A stretch of DNA of 64,000 bases from Hoylesella timonensis 4401737 = DSM 22865 = JCM 15640 (GCF_000455445.1 NZ_HG417094.1:175196-239195), one strand, 5' to 3'. Counted from the first letter of the stretch, positions 45,415 to 54,981 are shown. Numbers and translations: made by a program. Notes: a model not told the origin generated them from the sequence alone.

Positions 45415-46205
45415 GACGTTGGAAAAAGATATTGACAATCGTACTTGATGTTATCTTGGGAATATACTTAGTATTTGCATTCACCGCGTTTAACAAACCC
45501 GATGAAACGGCAAATGTGTGTACCAAGGTGACTATCAATATTGCGGATGAAACGGCAAATGGTTTTATCAATGCGGCAAAGATACAAGACCGACTTGAAA
45601 AGCATCGTCTTTATCCGCTGGAAAAACCTATGAAATATGTGGATGCTCGCAAGATAGAGGACATGCTTAAAACCAGTCCTTTTGTCAAGAATGCAGAGTG
45701 TTTCAAGACCCAGAATGGACACGTCAATATTTCTATCACACAGCGAATGCCAGTGGTACGCATCAAATCGATAAATAATGATGACTATTATTTAGATGAT
45801 CAAGATGCTATCATGCCAAACTCTAACTACACAAGCGACTTAATCATCGCCACAGGATATATTAATCGATGGTTTGCCACCCATTATGTTTCTGCCTTGA
45901 GCAAAACAATCATGCAGGACGAGTTTTGGAAGAACCAAATTGTCCAAATCAACATCTTGCCAGATCGGGGTGTCGAGTTGGTTCCAAGAGTAGGAGACCA
46001 TATCGTTTATCTCGGATACTTGCCGACAAGCAGTAATCAGCAAAAACGATTGGCTTTGATACAAGACTTTACAAAGCAGAAGTTAACACGCTTAGAAAAG
46101 TTCTACAAATATGGGCTCGCCCAAGCAGGTTGGAACAAGTACTCGTATATCAACTTGGAATTTGATAACCAGATTATTTGTAAAAAGAGGGAGGCTCAAC
46201 CATAA
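45411..46205 (+). CDS. ftsQ: Cell-division protein FtsQ
   Basis: 264 residues, beginning at GTG 45411 within the murC stop (GTGA overlap). Topology: short basic cytosolic N-terminus MRRWKK, one membrane span (about 7-24), then a POTRA-like domain (FINAAKIQDRLEKHRLYPL) and a C-terminal beta domain. The name relies on topology plus position between murC and ftsA, as this family diverges quickly. It would bridge early and late divisome parts. Confidence 0.83.
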   Translation: MRRWKKILTIVLDVILGIYLVFAFTAFNKPDETANVCTKVTINIADETANGFINAAKIQDRLEKHRLYPLEKPMKYVDARKIEDMLKTSPFVKNAECFKTQNGHVNISITQRMPVVRIKSINNDDYYLDDQDAIMPNSNYTSDLIIATGYINRWFATHYVSALSKTIMQDEFWKNQIVQINILPDRGVELVPRVGDHIVYLGYLPTSSNQQKRLALIQDFTKQKLTRLEKFYKYGLAQAGWNKYSYINLEFDNQIICKKREAQP

Positions 46206-46272
46206 GATGTTCGGCTAACGGCGCTTGAAAAAAGAAATTATAACGAATTTGAATTGATAAAGATATAAACGT

Positions 46273-47712
46273 ATGACAAAGGAATTTATCGTAGCTATAG
46301 AACTGGGATCTTCTAAGATTACCGGTATTGCAGGAAAAAAGAATCCTGATGGCAGCATTTCAATTCTTGCTGTTGTCAAAGAGGATTCCACCTCGTGCAT
46401 ACGCAAGGGTGTAGTCTTCAACATTGACAAGACGGTATTGTGCTTGACTAACATTGTTAAGAAGTTAGAGACCAGTCTCAAAACCAACATAGCCCGTGTA
46501 TATGTTGGTGTTGGCGGTCAAAGCATACGCAGTGTCAAGAATATTATTGTGAAAACACTGCCTGCAGAAACCATCGTTAGTCAGGACATGATTAACGAAT
46601 TGATGGACGCCAATCGTAGTATGAGCTATGCGGATCAAGAGATTTTGGACGCCGTCACTCAGGAATATAAAGTCGACTCTTTATATCAACTCGACCCTGT
46701 GGGCATTCCTTGTTTGCGTTTAGAAGGAAACTTCCTCAACATTCTGTGGCGGAAAACATTCTATAAGAATCTCAATCAGTGTATTAACAAAGCTGGTATG
46801 GAGATTGCCGAGCTGTACCTTGCTCCCTTAGCTCTTGCTGATGCTGTGCTCACAGAAACGGAGAAACGATCGGGCTGCATCTTGGTAGACCTTGGAGCAG
46901 ATACGACTACTGTTCTTGTCTATTACAAAAATATTCTGCGTCATTTGGCAGTCATTCCACTTGGAGGAGAAAATATCACAAAAGACATCACCTCTTTGCT
47001 CATGGAAGAGAGCCAAGCAGAAGATATGAAGCTAAAATATGCATCGGCATATACGGATAATAAGGATATTGACGAGAACAAGAAATATCCAATCGACAGT
47101 GACAGAAAAGTTGAAAGTCGTAAGTTTATTGAAATTGTTGAGTCGAGACTACAAGAAATTATCGAAAACGTTTTTTATCAAGTTCCTAACGAATATGCCG
47201 ATAAGCTGATAGGCGGAATTATCCTGACGGGTGGTGGTGCCAACATGCCAAATATCGAAAAGGCTTTCACGGATCAGGCGCCAACAGAGAAAATACGTAT
47301 TGCTAAGTTCGTTAATCTAAAAATCAATTCAAATTTACCAGAGATTACAGCCCACGACGCAACGCTGAATACCATTCTTGGTTTGTTGGCTAAGGGGGAT
47401 ATCAACTGTGCTGGAGAAGAAATCAACACCGATTTGTTCCAAGCAAATGATGCCAAACACACTGCTACCACTCCCACTCAAACCAAAGAACCCAGATCTT
47501 TTACAGAGACATCAGGGACTGGTATTGTGCAAACAGAAGAAGAAAAAGAACGACTTCGCAAGCAGAAAGAGGCTCAAGAAGAAGCAGAAAGACTGGCGAA
47601 AGAAGAGGAGGAGCGACGCATTGCGGAAGAAAAACGAGAAAACTCTCCAATGAACAAGCTTTGGAAAGGCATTAAAAATTTTGCTCGTAAAATAACGGAA
47701 GAAGAAGAATAA
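46273..47712 (+). CDS. ftsA: Cell-division actin homologue FtsA
   Basis: 479 residues. Actin-fold motifs: phosphate-1 IELGSSKITGIAG, phosphate-2 CILVDLGADTTTVLV and adenosine IILTGGGANMPNIE. After about residue 400 there is a Glu/Arg/Lys-rich helical extension (KERLRKQKEAQEEAERLA) and a terminal amphipathic membrane-targeting helix around NKLWKGIKNFARKI. It tethers FtsZ to the membrane. The charged linker is longer than in E. coli FtsA (420 residues). Confidence 0.93.
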   Translation: MTKEFIVAIELGSSKITGIAGKKNPDGSISILAVVKEDSTSCIRKGVVFNIDKTVLCLTNIVKKLETSLKTNIARVYVGVGGQSIRSVKNIIVKTLPAETIVSQDMINELMDANRSMSYADQEILDAVTQEYKVDSLYQLDPVGIPCLRLEGNFLNILWRKTFYKNLNQCINKAGMEIAELYLAPLALADAVLTETEKRSGCILVDLGADTTTVLVYYKNILRHLAVIPLGGENITKDITSLLMEESQAEDMKLKYASAYTDNKDIDENKKYPIDSDRKVESRKFIEIVESRLQEIIENVFYQVPNEYADKLIGGIILTGGGANMPNIEKAFTDQAPTEKIRIAKFVNLKINSNLPEITAHDATLNTILGLLAKGDINCAGEEINTDLFQANDAKHTATTPTQTKEPRSFTETSGTGIVQTEEEKERLRKQKEAQEEAERLAKEEEERRIAEEKRENSPMNKLWKGIKNFARKITEEEE

Positions 47713-47760
47713 AACGTGGGAAAGATGAATCCCAGATATTAACTTTTAAGATTTAGAATT

Positions 47761-49092
47761 ATGCCAGATAGAAAAAATACTCCTGATGTTCTCGATTTCG
47801 GAGAACCAGACAAAGCAAATAGCATCATCAAGGTGATTGGTGTTGGTGGTGGCGGAGGTAATGCCGTTAATCACATGTACCGTGAAGGAATCCATGACGT
47901 CACTTTTGTTCTTTGTAACACCGATAATCAAGCCCTCAATGATAGTCCTGTACCTTATCATCTACAATTAGGAAAAGAAGGATTAGGGGCAGGTAACAAA
48001 CCCGAAAAGGCAAGATTAGCAGCCGAGGAAAGCCTTGAAGACATCAAGAACATGCTCAATGACGGCACTCGCATGACATTCATCACCGCTGGAATGGGTG
48101 GTGGAACGGGTACAGGTGCAGCACCCGTCATTGCGCGTATCTCTAAAGAACTGGGCATCTTAACTGTCGGTATCGTTACTATCCCCTTCCGTTTTGAGGG
48201 TGACAAGAAGATTAACCAAGCCTTGGACGGTGTGGAAGAAATGGCAAAGCATGTCGATGCGCTATTAGTTATCAATAACGAACGCTTGCGAGAAATTTAT
48301 CCAGACTTGACCGTTTTAGACGCTTTTGGCAAGGCTGACGACACGTTAAGCATTGCAGCCAAGAGTATAGCAGAAATCATCACCAACCATGGGCTCATTA
48401 ATTTGGACTTTAACGATGTGAAAACAGTGCTGAAAGATGGTGGAGTAGCCATTATGAGTACGGGCTTTGGCGAAGGCGAGGGACGTGTGAAGGCTGCGAT
48501 TGAAGATGCACTTAACTCACCGCTACTCAATGATAACGACATCTTTAACTCTAAGAAAATCTTGCTGAGCATTAACTTCTGCAACGAAAAGAATGACAAC
48601 AGCGGTCTGATGATGGAGGAGATGAATGATGTGAACGATTTTATGGGGCGTTTTGATAGCGACTTTGAAATCAAATGGGGACTCGCCATCGATCCCGATC
48701 TCGGCAAGAAAGTCAAGGTAACTATCTTGGCAACAGGCTTCGGTATCAATGATGTGGAAGGCATGAACAGCCATATTGGCAAACGCCACTCGCAAGAAGA
48801 AGCCATGCGCATTGCTGAAGAAGAAGAGCGAAAAGCACAATTGCTCATCAGAAAAGACCAATATTATAAGGACGGCAAGAACTCCAAGTACAAACGTCAT
48901 CCGCACATCTATCTCTTTAGTAACGAAGATTTGGACAATGAGGATGTCATCTTGGCTGTGGAGAGTTATCCCACCTATAAACGAACACGTCAAATGTTGG
49001 ACGATATCCGCAAACAAGCGGCTGGAGAAACTGAAGAATCTGAACATAAGGAGAACAATGATCCTATTCAAGGAGTCATCAGTTTTGGATAA
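47761..49092 (+). CDS. ftsZ: Cell-division GTPase FtsZ
   Basis: 443 residues. Tubulin-type signature GMGGGTGTGAAPVIA, N-terminal GVGGGGGNAVNHM, T7 loop with NLDFNDVKTVLKDGG. The C-terminal tail (about 335-443) is long and charged; instead of the proteobacterial IPAFLRKQ peptide it carries SYPTYKRTRQMLD, the form seen in Bacteroidota, presumably the FtsA-binding peptide, followed by a further 30 residues ending VISFG. Last gene of the division block. Confidence 0.96.
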   Translation: MPDRKNTPDVLDFGEPDKANSIIKVIGVGGGGGNAVNHMYREGIHDVTFVLCNTDNQALNDSPVPYHLQLGKEGLGAGNKPEKARLAAEESLEDIKNMLNDGTRMTFITAGMGGGTGTGAAPVIARISKELGILTVGIVTIPFRFEGDKKINQALDGVEEMAKHVDALLVINNERLREIYPDLTVLDAFGKADDTLSIAAKSIAEIITNHGLINLDFNDVKTVLKDGGVAIMSTGFGEGEGRVKAAIEDALNSPLLNDNDIFNSKKILLSINFCNEKNDNSGLMMEEMNDVNDFMGRFDSDFEIKWGLAIDPDLGKKVKVTILATGFGINDVEGMNSHIGKRHSQEEAMRIAEEEERKAQLLIRKDQYYKDGKNSKYKRHPHIYLFSNEDLDNEDVILAVESYPTYKRTRQMLDDIRKQAAGETEESEHKENNDPIQGVISFG

Positions 49093-49156
49093 AGAGACTT
49101 GCAGTTTGGCAGCAATCAAAATGTGATATGAAGTAATACCTCTAAAAATAAATGAT

Positions 49157-49609
49157 ATGGCACTATTTGAACAGATTAGCGAAGACATCAAAACCGCGAT
49201 GAAAGCGCGAGATAAAGTGGCTCTCGACACACTTAGAAATATCAAGAAAGTTTTTCTCGAAGCCAAGACAGCACCCGGAGCCAACGATACACTTAACGAT
49301 GATGCGGCACTCAAGATTATACAGAAATTGGCGAAGCAAGGTAAAGAAGCCGCACAAACCTATATTGATGCGGGTCGACAAGACTTGGCAGATGTAGAGT
49401 TGCAGCAGGTTCAAGTGATTGAGCGTTATTTGCCACAGCAGTTGTCTATGGAAGAAATTGCCTCAGCAGTCAAAGAAATTATTGAGCAAGTGGGCGCATC
49501 AAGTATGAAAGAGATGGGGCAGGTAATGGGGATAGCCACGAAAAAGTTGGCTGGTAAAGCGGATGGTCGTGCTATCTCTGAGGTAGTAAAGAAGTTACTC
49601 GCCCAATAA
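49157..49609 (+). CDS. YqeY/GatB-C-terminal-domain protein
   Basis: 150 residues, the length of stand-alone YqeY proteins. LFEQISEDIKTAMKARDKVALDTLRNIK is the family N-terminus, followed by ERYLPQQLSMEEI and GQVMGIATKKLAGKADG, which matches the C-terminal domain of GatB. The family is thought to be linked to tRNA-dependent amidotransfer, but its function is unsettled. It lies 64 bp after ftsZ and is followed by a strong terminator, so it probably shares the cluster's 3' end. Confidence 0.88.
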   Translation: MALFEQISEDIKTAMKARDKVALDTLRNIKKVFLEAKTAPGANDTLNDDAALKIIQKLAKQGKEAAQTYIDAGRQDLADVELQQVQVIERYLPQQLSMEEIASAVKEIIEQVGASSMKEMGQVMGIATKKLAGKADGRAISEVVKKLLAQ

Positions 49610-49663
49610 TCATCACACATTAAGGAAGTGTAATCCCTCGTTCATGTGGGAACAATATTCTTT

Positions 49664-49704
49664 GTAAAAGCCCATCAAATCCATTCGATTTGATGGGCTT
49701 TTAC
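49664..49704 (+). terminator. Strong terminator ending the dcw/YqeY transcript
   Basis: A perfect 17-bp stem (GTAAAAGCCCATCAAAT and its complement) with a 7-nt loop, T-rich at the 3' side of the stem, 55 bp after the YqeY stop. Confidence 0.85.
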
Positions 49705-49965
49705 TTTCTGTTGGATAAGCATGTTTGTTGAGGTTTCCAAAAAAGTAAGAAAATCAATCGTTTATTCATCTCTAACACACCTCTATTAGATATAGTTCCA
49801 GTCCACAGATGGAAAAACGTTAATGGTATGGAATAATCGCAACTTTTTCATTTGAGAATGATTTTTCTATTGAGAAAAACATCAGGAAAACACTATTTGT
49901 AAGATGGGTGGTACGCTGCATGAAATGAAAATAAATGCTGAATTTTCTTTACAAAGCGCCTCTCA

Positions 49966-50015
49966 TAACTCGCGTGTAAACCACCAAGGGCAAAGTTGGT
50001 CGCAAATACGCGAAA
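49966..50015 (+). repeat. Hairpin of repeat element D
   Basis: Imperfect palindrome: CTCGCGTGTAAACCACCAA and TTGGTCGCAAATACGCGA pair through CGCG and CCAA/TTGG, matching the two-tier hairpins at 12088-12135 and 60936-60991. Confidence 0.65.
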
Positions 50016-50108
50016 AATGAGAAAGGTTTGTAATTTGTTGTGATTGAGTACGTTACGTTTATGATGTCGTTTTTCTTGCCTGTTTTTACCATTTTTTGGC
50101 GACTGAAG

Positions 50109-50218
50109 CATTGAGATAAGCTTACTATTTGCATGCTTTAATGTTGTGGAAGCATGTGAATAATGCCTCTAATACATGTTTCCAAGACCGATAAATCAAT
50201 GTTCTAACTTAAAAAGAC
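50109..50218 (+). repeat. 22-bp periodic array of element D
   Basis: Units at 50109 (CATTGAGATAAGCT), 50131 (GCATGCTTTAATG), 50153 (CATGTGAATAATGC), 50175 (CATGTTTCCAAGAC) and 50197 (CAATGTTCTAACTT). Four of the five start with CAT or CAAT, and the 22-bp step is preserved exactly in copy E. Confidence 0.65.
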
Positions 50219-50551
50219 GTTTATTTTGTTAAAATCAGTGCATTTTTGCCCATCGTTTGCCTATTAAATTTTTCTATTTTGAAGATTTTCAATGACCTTT
50301 TTTTGGTAAAATGATAGGACAAAAACAACTACTGGCTTGAGCAAAATGGAAAGGTAATTTTTGTGACGATTAATGAAAGAGTATAAGGAAAACTGTGAAC
50401 AAAAATCATGCATTTTGCTTCGCTCGCATTTGTTGTTGAGACAAAAGAGAAAAGATTGTTTTCACAATCAACTACCTTTCTTCAATGAGCGAGTCGTGGC
50501 ATGCTTACATGAATAAATAACAAGATTACTTGTATTTAGTTGATTTTTTGT

Positions 50552-50559
50552 TATTTTTG
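50552..50559 (+). promoter_or_regulatory. Promoter -7 box (TATTTTTG) for nhaA
   Basis: TAnnTTTG match about 64 bp before the ATG at 50624; the longer frame starting at 50540 begins upstream of the expected transcription start and is rejected. Confidence 0.5.
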
Positions 50560-50623
50560 TATCGAATTCTTTAGAGATTATATCTTTTTGAACATTATTG
50601 ATCAACTTAAAATCAACATATTA

Positions 50624-51958
50624 ATGTCCGACAAACAAGGAAGTAGGAATATTTATGATAAGGTAGTGAAGGGTGTCAAACGCTTTATGGCACAAGAAAA
50701 GTCGGGAGGAATAGTGCTCGCTGTGGCAGTGCTACTCGCCATCTTGTTGGCAAACTCTGCACTCAGCGATCGCTATTATGACTTTTTCCAGCAAAAGTTA
50801 GGTTTTATATGGAATGGAGAACCCTATCTGTATTTTAGTCTTCACCATTGGATTAACGATGGTTTGATGTCTATTTTCTTTTTCCATGTAGGTTTGGAGC
50901 TTAAACGTGAGCTTATTTCAGGCGAGCTTTCCAATCCTCGCAACATTATTCTGCCTATTGGGGCTGCTATTGGTGGAATGGCGGTCCCAGCTTTGGTATA
51001 TCTTTTCTTCAATGCGGGTACCCCCGAATATGCTGGTTGGGGAGTTCCTATGGCGACGGATATCGCCTTTGCCTTAGGCGTGTTGTTCCTTTTAGGAAAG
51101 CATGTACCCACCTCCATTAAAGTGTTTTTAACCACCTTGGCTATTGTGGATGACTTAGGAGCGGTGATAGTGATAGCCCTTTTCTACACCTCCGAAATCT
51201 CCGTTGCCAATTTAGCATTGGGTTTGGGCTTCCTATTATTGATGTTTATTGGGAATAAATTGGGAGTCAAAAATGTTTTCTTCTACGCATTTTTGGGCAT
51301 CGTAGGTGTTTGGATTGCTTTCCTCTTGTCGGGAATTCATGCCACTATTGCTGCGGTGTTAGCCGCCTTAACTATCCCCGCCGACTCTACGATAGACGAG
51401 AGCACCTATCTTTATAGGATGCGTAAATTGGGGCTACGCTTTATGACCGCCAACACCAATGAGCATCGCACGTTGGAAAACGAACAGGTGAAGATATTAG
51501 CCACCATTAGGGAAGATGCCAAGATAGCCATTCCGCCTTTGCAGTTGATAGAGCACCATTTGAATCCATTCGTCACGTTCCTTGTCCTTCCCATCTTTGC
51601 CATTTCCAATGCTGGCATCAGTTTGGTGGGCATCGACTGGTCGGCGATATTTGCTACCAATGTTGCTATCGGTATAGCCCTCGGCTTACTGTTGGGGAAA
51701 CCTCTCGGAGTGGTGGGCATTACGTGGTTGTTGGATAAGCTGAACATTGCCAAACGCCCTCATGACATGTCGATGAGGCATTTATTTGGATTGGGCTTTT
51801 TGGCATCTATTGGTTTTACGATGTCCATGTTTGTGTCTACCTTAGCTTTTCGTACCGACTTATTGCTGACGCAAGCCAAGATAGGTATTTTTGCTGCCTC
51901 TATCGTGGGTGGATGTCTTGGTTATCTCTTGATGAAACTCTCTCGGCAAGGAAAATAA
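50624..51958 (+). CDS. nhaA: Na+/H+ antiporter NhaA
   Basis: 444 residues from the ATG at 50624, with about 12 membrane spans. The paired aspartates of the transport site are Asp176-Asp177 in AIVDDLGAVIVIA. FFFHVGLELKRELISGEL and GVPMATDIAFALGVLF are further NhaA signatures. It exchanges protons for sodium across the inner membrane, controlling pH and sodium. A helix-breaking segment with many charged residues (about 275-315) is longer than in E. coli NhaA. Monocistronic. Confidence 0.94.
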   Translation: MSDKQGSRNIYDKVVKGVKRFMAQEKSGGIVLAVAVLLAILLANSALSDRYYDFFQQKLGFIWNGEPYLYFSLHHWINDGLMSIFFFHVGLELKRELISGELSNPRNIILPIGAAIGGMAVPALVYLFFNAGTPEYAGWGVPMATDIAFALGVLFLLGKHVPTSIKVFLTTLAIVDDLGAVIVIALFYTSEISVANLALGLGFLLLMFIGNKLGVKNVFFYAFLGIVGVWIAFLLSGIHATIAAVLAALTIPADSTIDESTYLYRMRKLGLRFMTANTNEHRTLENEQVKILATIREDAKIAIPPLQLIEHHLNPFVTFLVLPIFAISNAGISLVGIDWSAIFATNVAIGIALGLLLGKPLGVVGITWLLDKLNIAKRPHDMSMRHLFGLGFLASIGFTMSMFVSTLAFRTDLLLTQAKIGIFAASIVGGCLGYLLMKLSRQGK

Positions 51959-51993
51959 GAGAAGCAATACTTGGGAGGTTTCGCAATTTATCG

Positions 51994-52001
51994 TACCTTT
52001 G
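51994..52001 (+). promoter_or_regulatory. Promoter -7 box (TACCTTTG) for the acyl-CoA synthetase operon
   Basis: TAnnTTTG match 27 bp before the ATG at 52029. Confidence 0.6.
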
Positions 52002-52028
52002 TCATAGGATAAAAAAATACAGACTTTT

Positions 52029-53837
52029 ATGCAAACAAGATGTCATCTATCTGTTCTGATACACGAACAAGCAAAAAAATACGGAGCACGGGGCGCCTTG
52101 ACTTTCCGTAACTTTGGGAGTAAATCATGGAAGACAGTCTCCTGGAAACACTTCTCCTTGCGTGTGATGCAAGTATCAAATGCGCTGATACATTTGGGTG
52201 TGAAGCCACAGGAGAGCATTGGTGTGTTTGCACAAAATTGCGTACAATATCTGTATGCAGATTTTGGTGCTTATGGCGTACGAGCCATCACTATTCCCTT
52301 CTATGCCACCTGTAGTGAGCAACAGATAAAGTACATGATTCATGATGCACAGGTACGAATCCTCTTTGTTGGCGAACAAGAACAATTTGAAAAAGCTCGC
52401 AGAATCTTTGCCTTATGTCCTTCTTTAGAGCGAGTGATTATCTTCGACCGTAGTGTACAAATTGGAGAACAAGATTCTTTTGCGCTCTATTTCGAAGATT
52501 TTATTGCGTTGGGCGAGGATCATCCGCACCAAACAGAGGTAGAAGAACGCTGGGCAGCGGCGAATGATGAGGATATTTGTAATATTCTGTACACCAGTGG
52601 GACAACAGGTGATAGCAAAGGAGTGGTATTGACCTATGGACAATATCATGCAGCGATGATAGCCAACTATCAATGTGTCCCTATTCGAGAGACCGACCGT
52701 GTGATGGATTTTCTTCCCATTACGCATATTTTCGAGCGCGGGTGGCTATATTTATGTCTCACGGTGGGCGCCCATATCATTATTAACACCTATCCCAAAG
52801 AGATTCAAGAATCGATGCGTGAGATGCATCCCACGTGTATGTGTGCTGTTCCTCGCTTTTGGGAAAAGATGTATATCGCTGTGAAAGAAAAGATAGACAA
52901 TTCTAATCCACTCCAGAAAAAGCTCTTTAACCGTGCGTTAGCTGTAGGAAAGAAATACAATATCGACTATTTGAGTCATGGCAAACGTCCTCCGAGGGCA
53001 TTGTCCATAGAATATGAGATGTATAATAAGACGGTTATGGCATTGGTGCGTAAGCAAATTGGTTTGGAAAAGGCGCACATCTTTCCGACGGCAGGAGCCT
53101 ATGTCTCTCCCGAAGTCGAGATGTTTACCCACTCTATTGGCATCTGTATGCAGGTAGGGTACGGACTGACGGAGAGTTTGGCAACAGTATCTTGCGATCA
53201 TGTGGACAAACCTTATACGATTGGTTCGGTGGGACGACCCATTGAAGGAATAGAAATCAAGATAGGAGAGAACAGCGAAATTTTATTAAAGGGCCCTACA
53301 ATTACAAGCGGATACTATCAACGAGAGCATATCAATGAAGTAGCATTTGATGAAGATGGCTTCTTTCATACAGGTGATGCAGGTTATTTGAAGGACGGAG
53401 AATTATATCTGACCGAAAGAATCAAAGACCTTTTCAAAACCAGCAATGGTAAATATGTCGCTCCGCAAATGATAGAAGCCATGATGCTGGTAGACAAATA
53501 CATCGATCAGGCGGTCATCATTGCCGACCAGCGCAAGTTTGTTTCAGCATTAATCGTGCCAGAGTTCCGCTTATTGGAAGAGTATGCGCACGATCATGGA
53601 ATTGCGTTTAATAGCCGAGAGGAAATTTGTGGAGATGCTCGAATCGTAAAGATGATGCTTGACCGTATTTTGACGTTACAACAATCGTTGGCGCATTACG
53701 AACAAGTGAAGCGTATTACACTCGTTCCTCATCATTTCACCATGGAGCGAGGCGAATTAACCAATACGCTGAAAATTAAACGTCCTGCTATCAATAAGAA
53801 TTACAAGGACATCATTAATAAGATGTATGAAGAATGA
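52029..53837 (+). CDS. Long-chain acyl-CoA synthetase (AMP-forming)
   Basis: 602 residues. ANL-superfamily motifs: P-loop-like YTSGTTGDSKGVVLTY, the adenylate motif YGLTESLATVS, FHTGDAGYL and the hinge ERIKDLFKTSNGKYVAP. Length and FDRSV/IFERGWLY features fit the FadD15/FAA-type long-chain fatty-acid:CoA ligases found in Bacteroidota. It activates fatty acids for lipid synthesis or recycling. Its stop overlaps the prfB start by 4 bp, an unexpected operon partner. Confidence 0.9.
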   Translation: MQTRCHLSVLIHEQAKKYGARGALTFRNFGSKSWKTVSWKHFSLRVMQVSNALIHLGVKPQESIGVFAQNCVQYLYADFGAYGVRAITIPFYATCSEQQIKYMIHDAQVRILFVGEQEQFEKARRIFALCPSLERVIIFDRSVQIGEQDSFALYFEDFIALGEDHPHQTEVEERWAAANDEDICNILYTSGTTGDSKGVVLTYGQYHAAMIANYQCVPIRETDRVMDFLPITHIFERGWLYLCLTVGAHIIINTYPKEIQESMREMHPTCMCAVPRFWEKMYIAVKEKIDNSNPLQKKLFNRALAVGKKYNIDYLSHGKRPPRALSIEYEMYNKTVMALVRKQIGLEKAHIFPTAGAYVSPEVEMFTHSIGICMQVGYGLTESLATVSCDHVDKPYTIGSVGRPIEGIEIKIGENSEILLKGPTITSGYYQREHINEVAFDEDGFFHTGDAGYLKDGELYLTERIKDLFKTSNGKYVAPQMIEAMMLVDKYIDQAVIIADQRKFVSALIVPEFRLLEEYAHDHGIAFNSREEICGDARIVKMMLDRILTLQQSLAHYEQVKRITLVPHHFTMERGELTNTLKIKRPAINKNYKDIINKMYEE

Positions 53838-54958
53838 TAACAAGTGACCAACTCAAGGATGTGATAGAGCGCACACAGGCGTTACATCATTATTTGAATA
53901 TTGACCAAAAGAAGATAGAGTTCGAAGAAGAACAACTGCGAACGCAAGCCCCTGACTTTTGGGAAGACCCACAGCGCGCTCAAGAGCAAATGATAAAAGT
54001 GAAAGGCATTGAGAAATGGCTGAAAGGTTATGAGCAAGTTCGTCAGATGGCTGATGAGTTACAGTTGGCGTTTGAATTCTATCGTGATGAAATGGTCACC
54101 GAAGAAGAGTTGGACCATGATTATGTCAAAGCCATAGCCGCCATAGAGGATTTGGAACTCAAGAATATGTTGCGCCAGAAAGAAGACCCTATGGACTGTG
54201 TCATGAAGATAAATTCGGGCGCTGGCGGTACAGAAAGCCAAGATTGGGCGCAAATGCTCATGCGTATGTATATGCGATGGGCTGAAGCACATGACTATAA
54301 GTGTACGGTGAGTGACATCCAAGATGGTGAAGAAGCAGGTATTAAGAGTGTCACCATGAAGATAGAGGGAAACGAATACGCCTATGGGTTCTTGAAAAGT
54401 GAGAATGGAGTGCATCGTTTGGTGCGCGTTTCACCGTTTAATGCGCAAGGAAAGCGAATGACAAGCTTTGCCAGTGTCTTTGTTTCTCCATTGGTAGACG
54501 ACACCATAGAGGTCTTTGTAGACCCCGCATGTGTTTCCTGGGATACGTTTAGATCGAGTGGAGCAGGTGGACAAAATGTCAATAAGGTAGAATCTGGGGT
54601 GCGTCTTCGCTATCAATATCATGACCCAGACACTGGAGAAGAGGAAGAAATTCTGATAGAGAATACCGAAACGCGCGACCAACCGAAGAACCGAGCCAAG
54701 GCGATGCAGCTGCTGAAGAGCCAACTGTACGATCGTGCCATGAAGAAACGGCTTGAAGCACAAGCAAAAATAGAAGCAGGAAAGAAGAAAATAGAATGGG
54801 GAAGTCAAATCCGAAGTTATGTTTTTGACGATCGAAGAGTGAAAGATCATCGTACCAATTTCCAAACAACTGATGTTGACGGAGTGATGGATGGGAAGAT
54901 AGATGATTTTATAAAAGCCTATTTAATGGAGTTCCCCATTGTGGAAAGTGAAGATTAA
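53834..54958 (+). CDS. prfB: Peptide chain release factor 2
   Basis: 374 residues. RF2 is identified by the SPF tripeptide (VSPFNAQGKR) that recognises UGA/UAA, and by the peptidyl-hydrolysis motif GAGGQNVN (GGQ at 245-247). The frame is open from ATG 53834 to the stop, without the in-frame UGA and +1 frameshift near codon 25 that many bacteria use to autoregulate prfB. Translationally coupled to the acyl-CoA synthetase gene upstream (ATGA overlap). Confidence 0.95.
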   Translation: MITSDQLKDVIERTQALHHYLNIDQKKIEFEEEQLRTQAPDFWEDPQRAQEQMIKVKGIEKWLKGYEQVRQMADELQLAFEFYRDEMVTEEELDHDYVKAIAAIEDLELKNMLRQKEDPMDCVMKINSGAGGTESQDWAQMLMRMYMRWAEAHDYKCTVSDIQDGEEAGIKSVTMKIEGNEYAYGFLKSENGVHRLVRVSPFNAQGKRMTSFASVFVSPLVDDTIEVFVDPACVSWDTFRSSGAGGQNVNKVESGVRLRYQYHDPDTGEEEEILIENTETRDQPKNRAKAMQLLKSQLYDRAMKKRLEAQAKIEAGKKKIEWGSQIRSYVFDDRRVKDHRTNFQTTDVDGVMDGKIDDFIKAYLMEFPIVESED

Positions 54959-54981
54959 CTAACCTTTTAAATCATACAAAG

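Larger units (their letters stand above)
49911..50330 (+). repeat. Long intergenic repeat element, copy D (about 420 bp)
   Basis: Aligns in reverse orientation with 60625-61042 over its entire length with very few gaps; by eye clearly more than two thirds of positions agree. Order: conserved ACGCTGCATG edge, a segment translating as EFSLQSASHNSRV, a hairpin (49966-50015), about 90 bp of AT-rich sequence, a 22-bp-period array (50109-50218) and a conserved tail TTTTGTTAAAATCAG through GGTAAAAT. No transposase, terminal inverted repeats or target duplications were seen. Confidence 0.85.
49610..50623. other. Intergenic region: terminator, repeat element D, nhaA promoter
   Basis: About 1 kb without a credible gene. 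It holds the terminator of the dcw block (49664-49704), about 200 bp in which I see nothing, the long repeat element (49911-50330), weaker similarity to the second copy up to about 50490, and the nhaA promoter (50552-50559). Confidence 0.6.

Noticed and set aside
48523-49314. 263-codon frame opposite ftsZ and the YqeY gene
   Set aside because: Antisense across two conserved genes with no recognisable domain.
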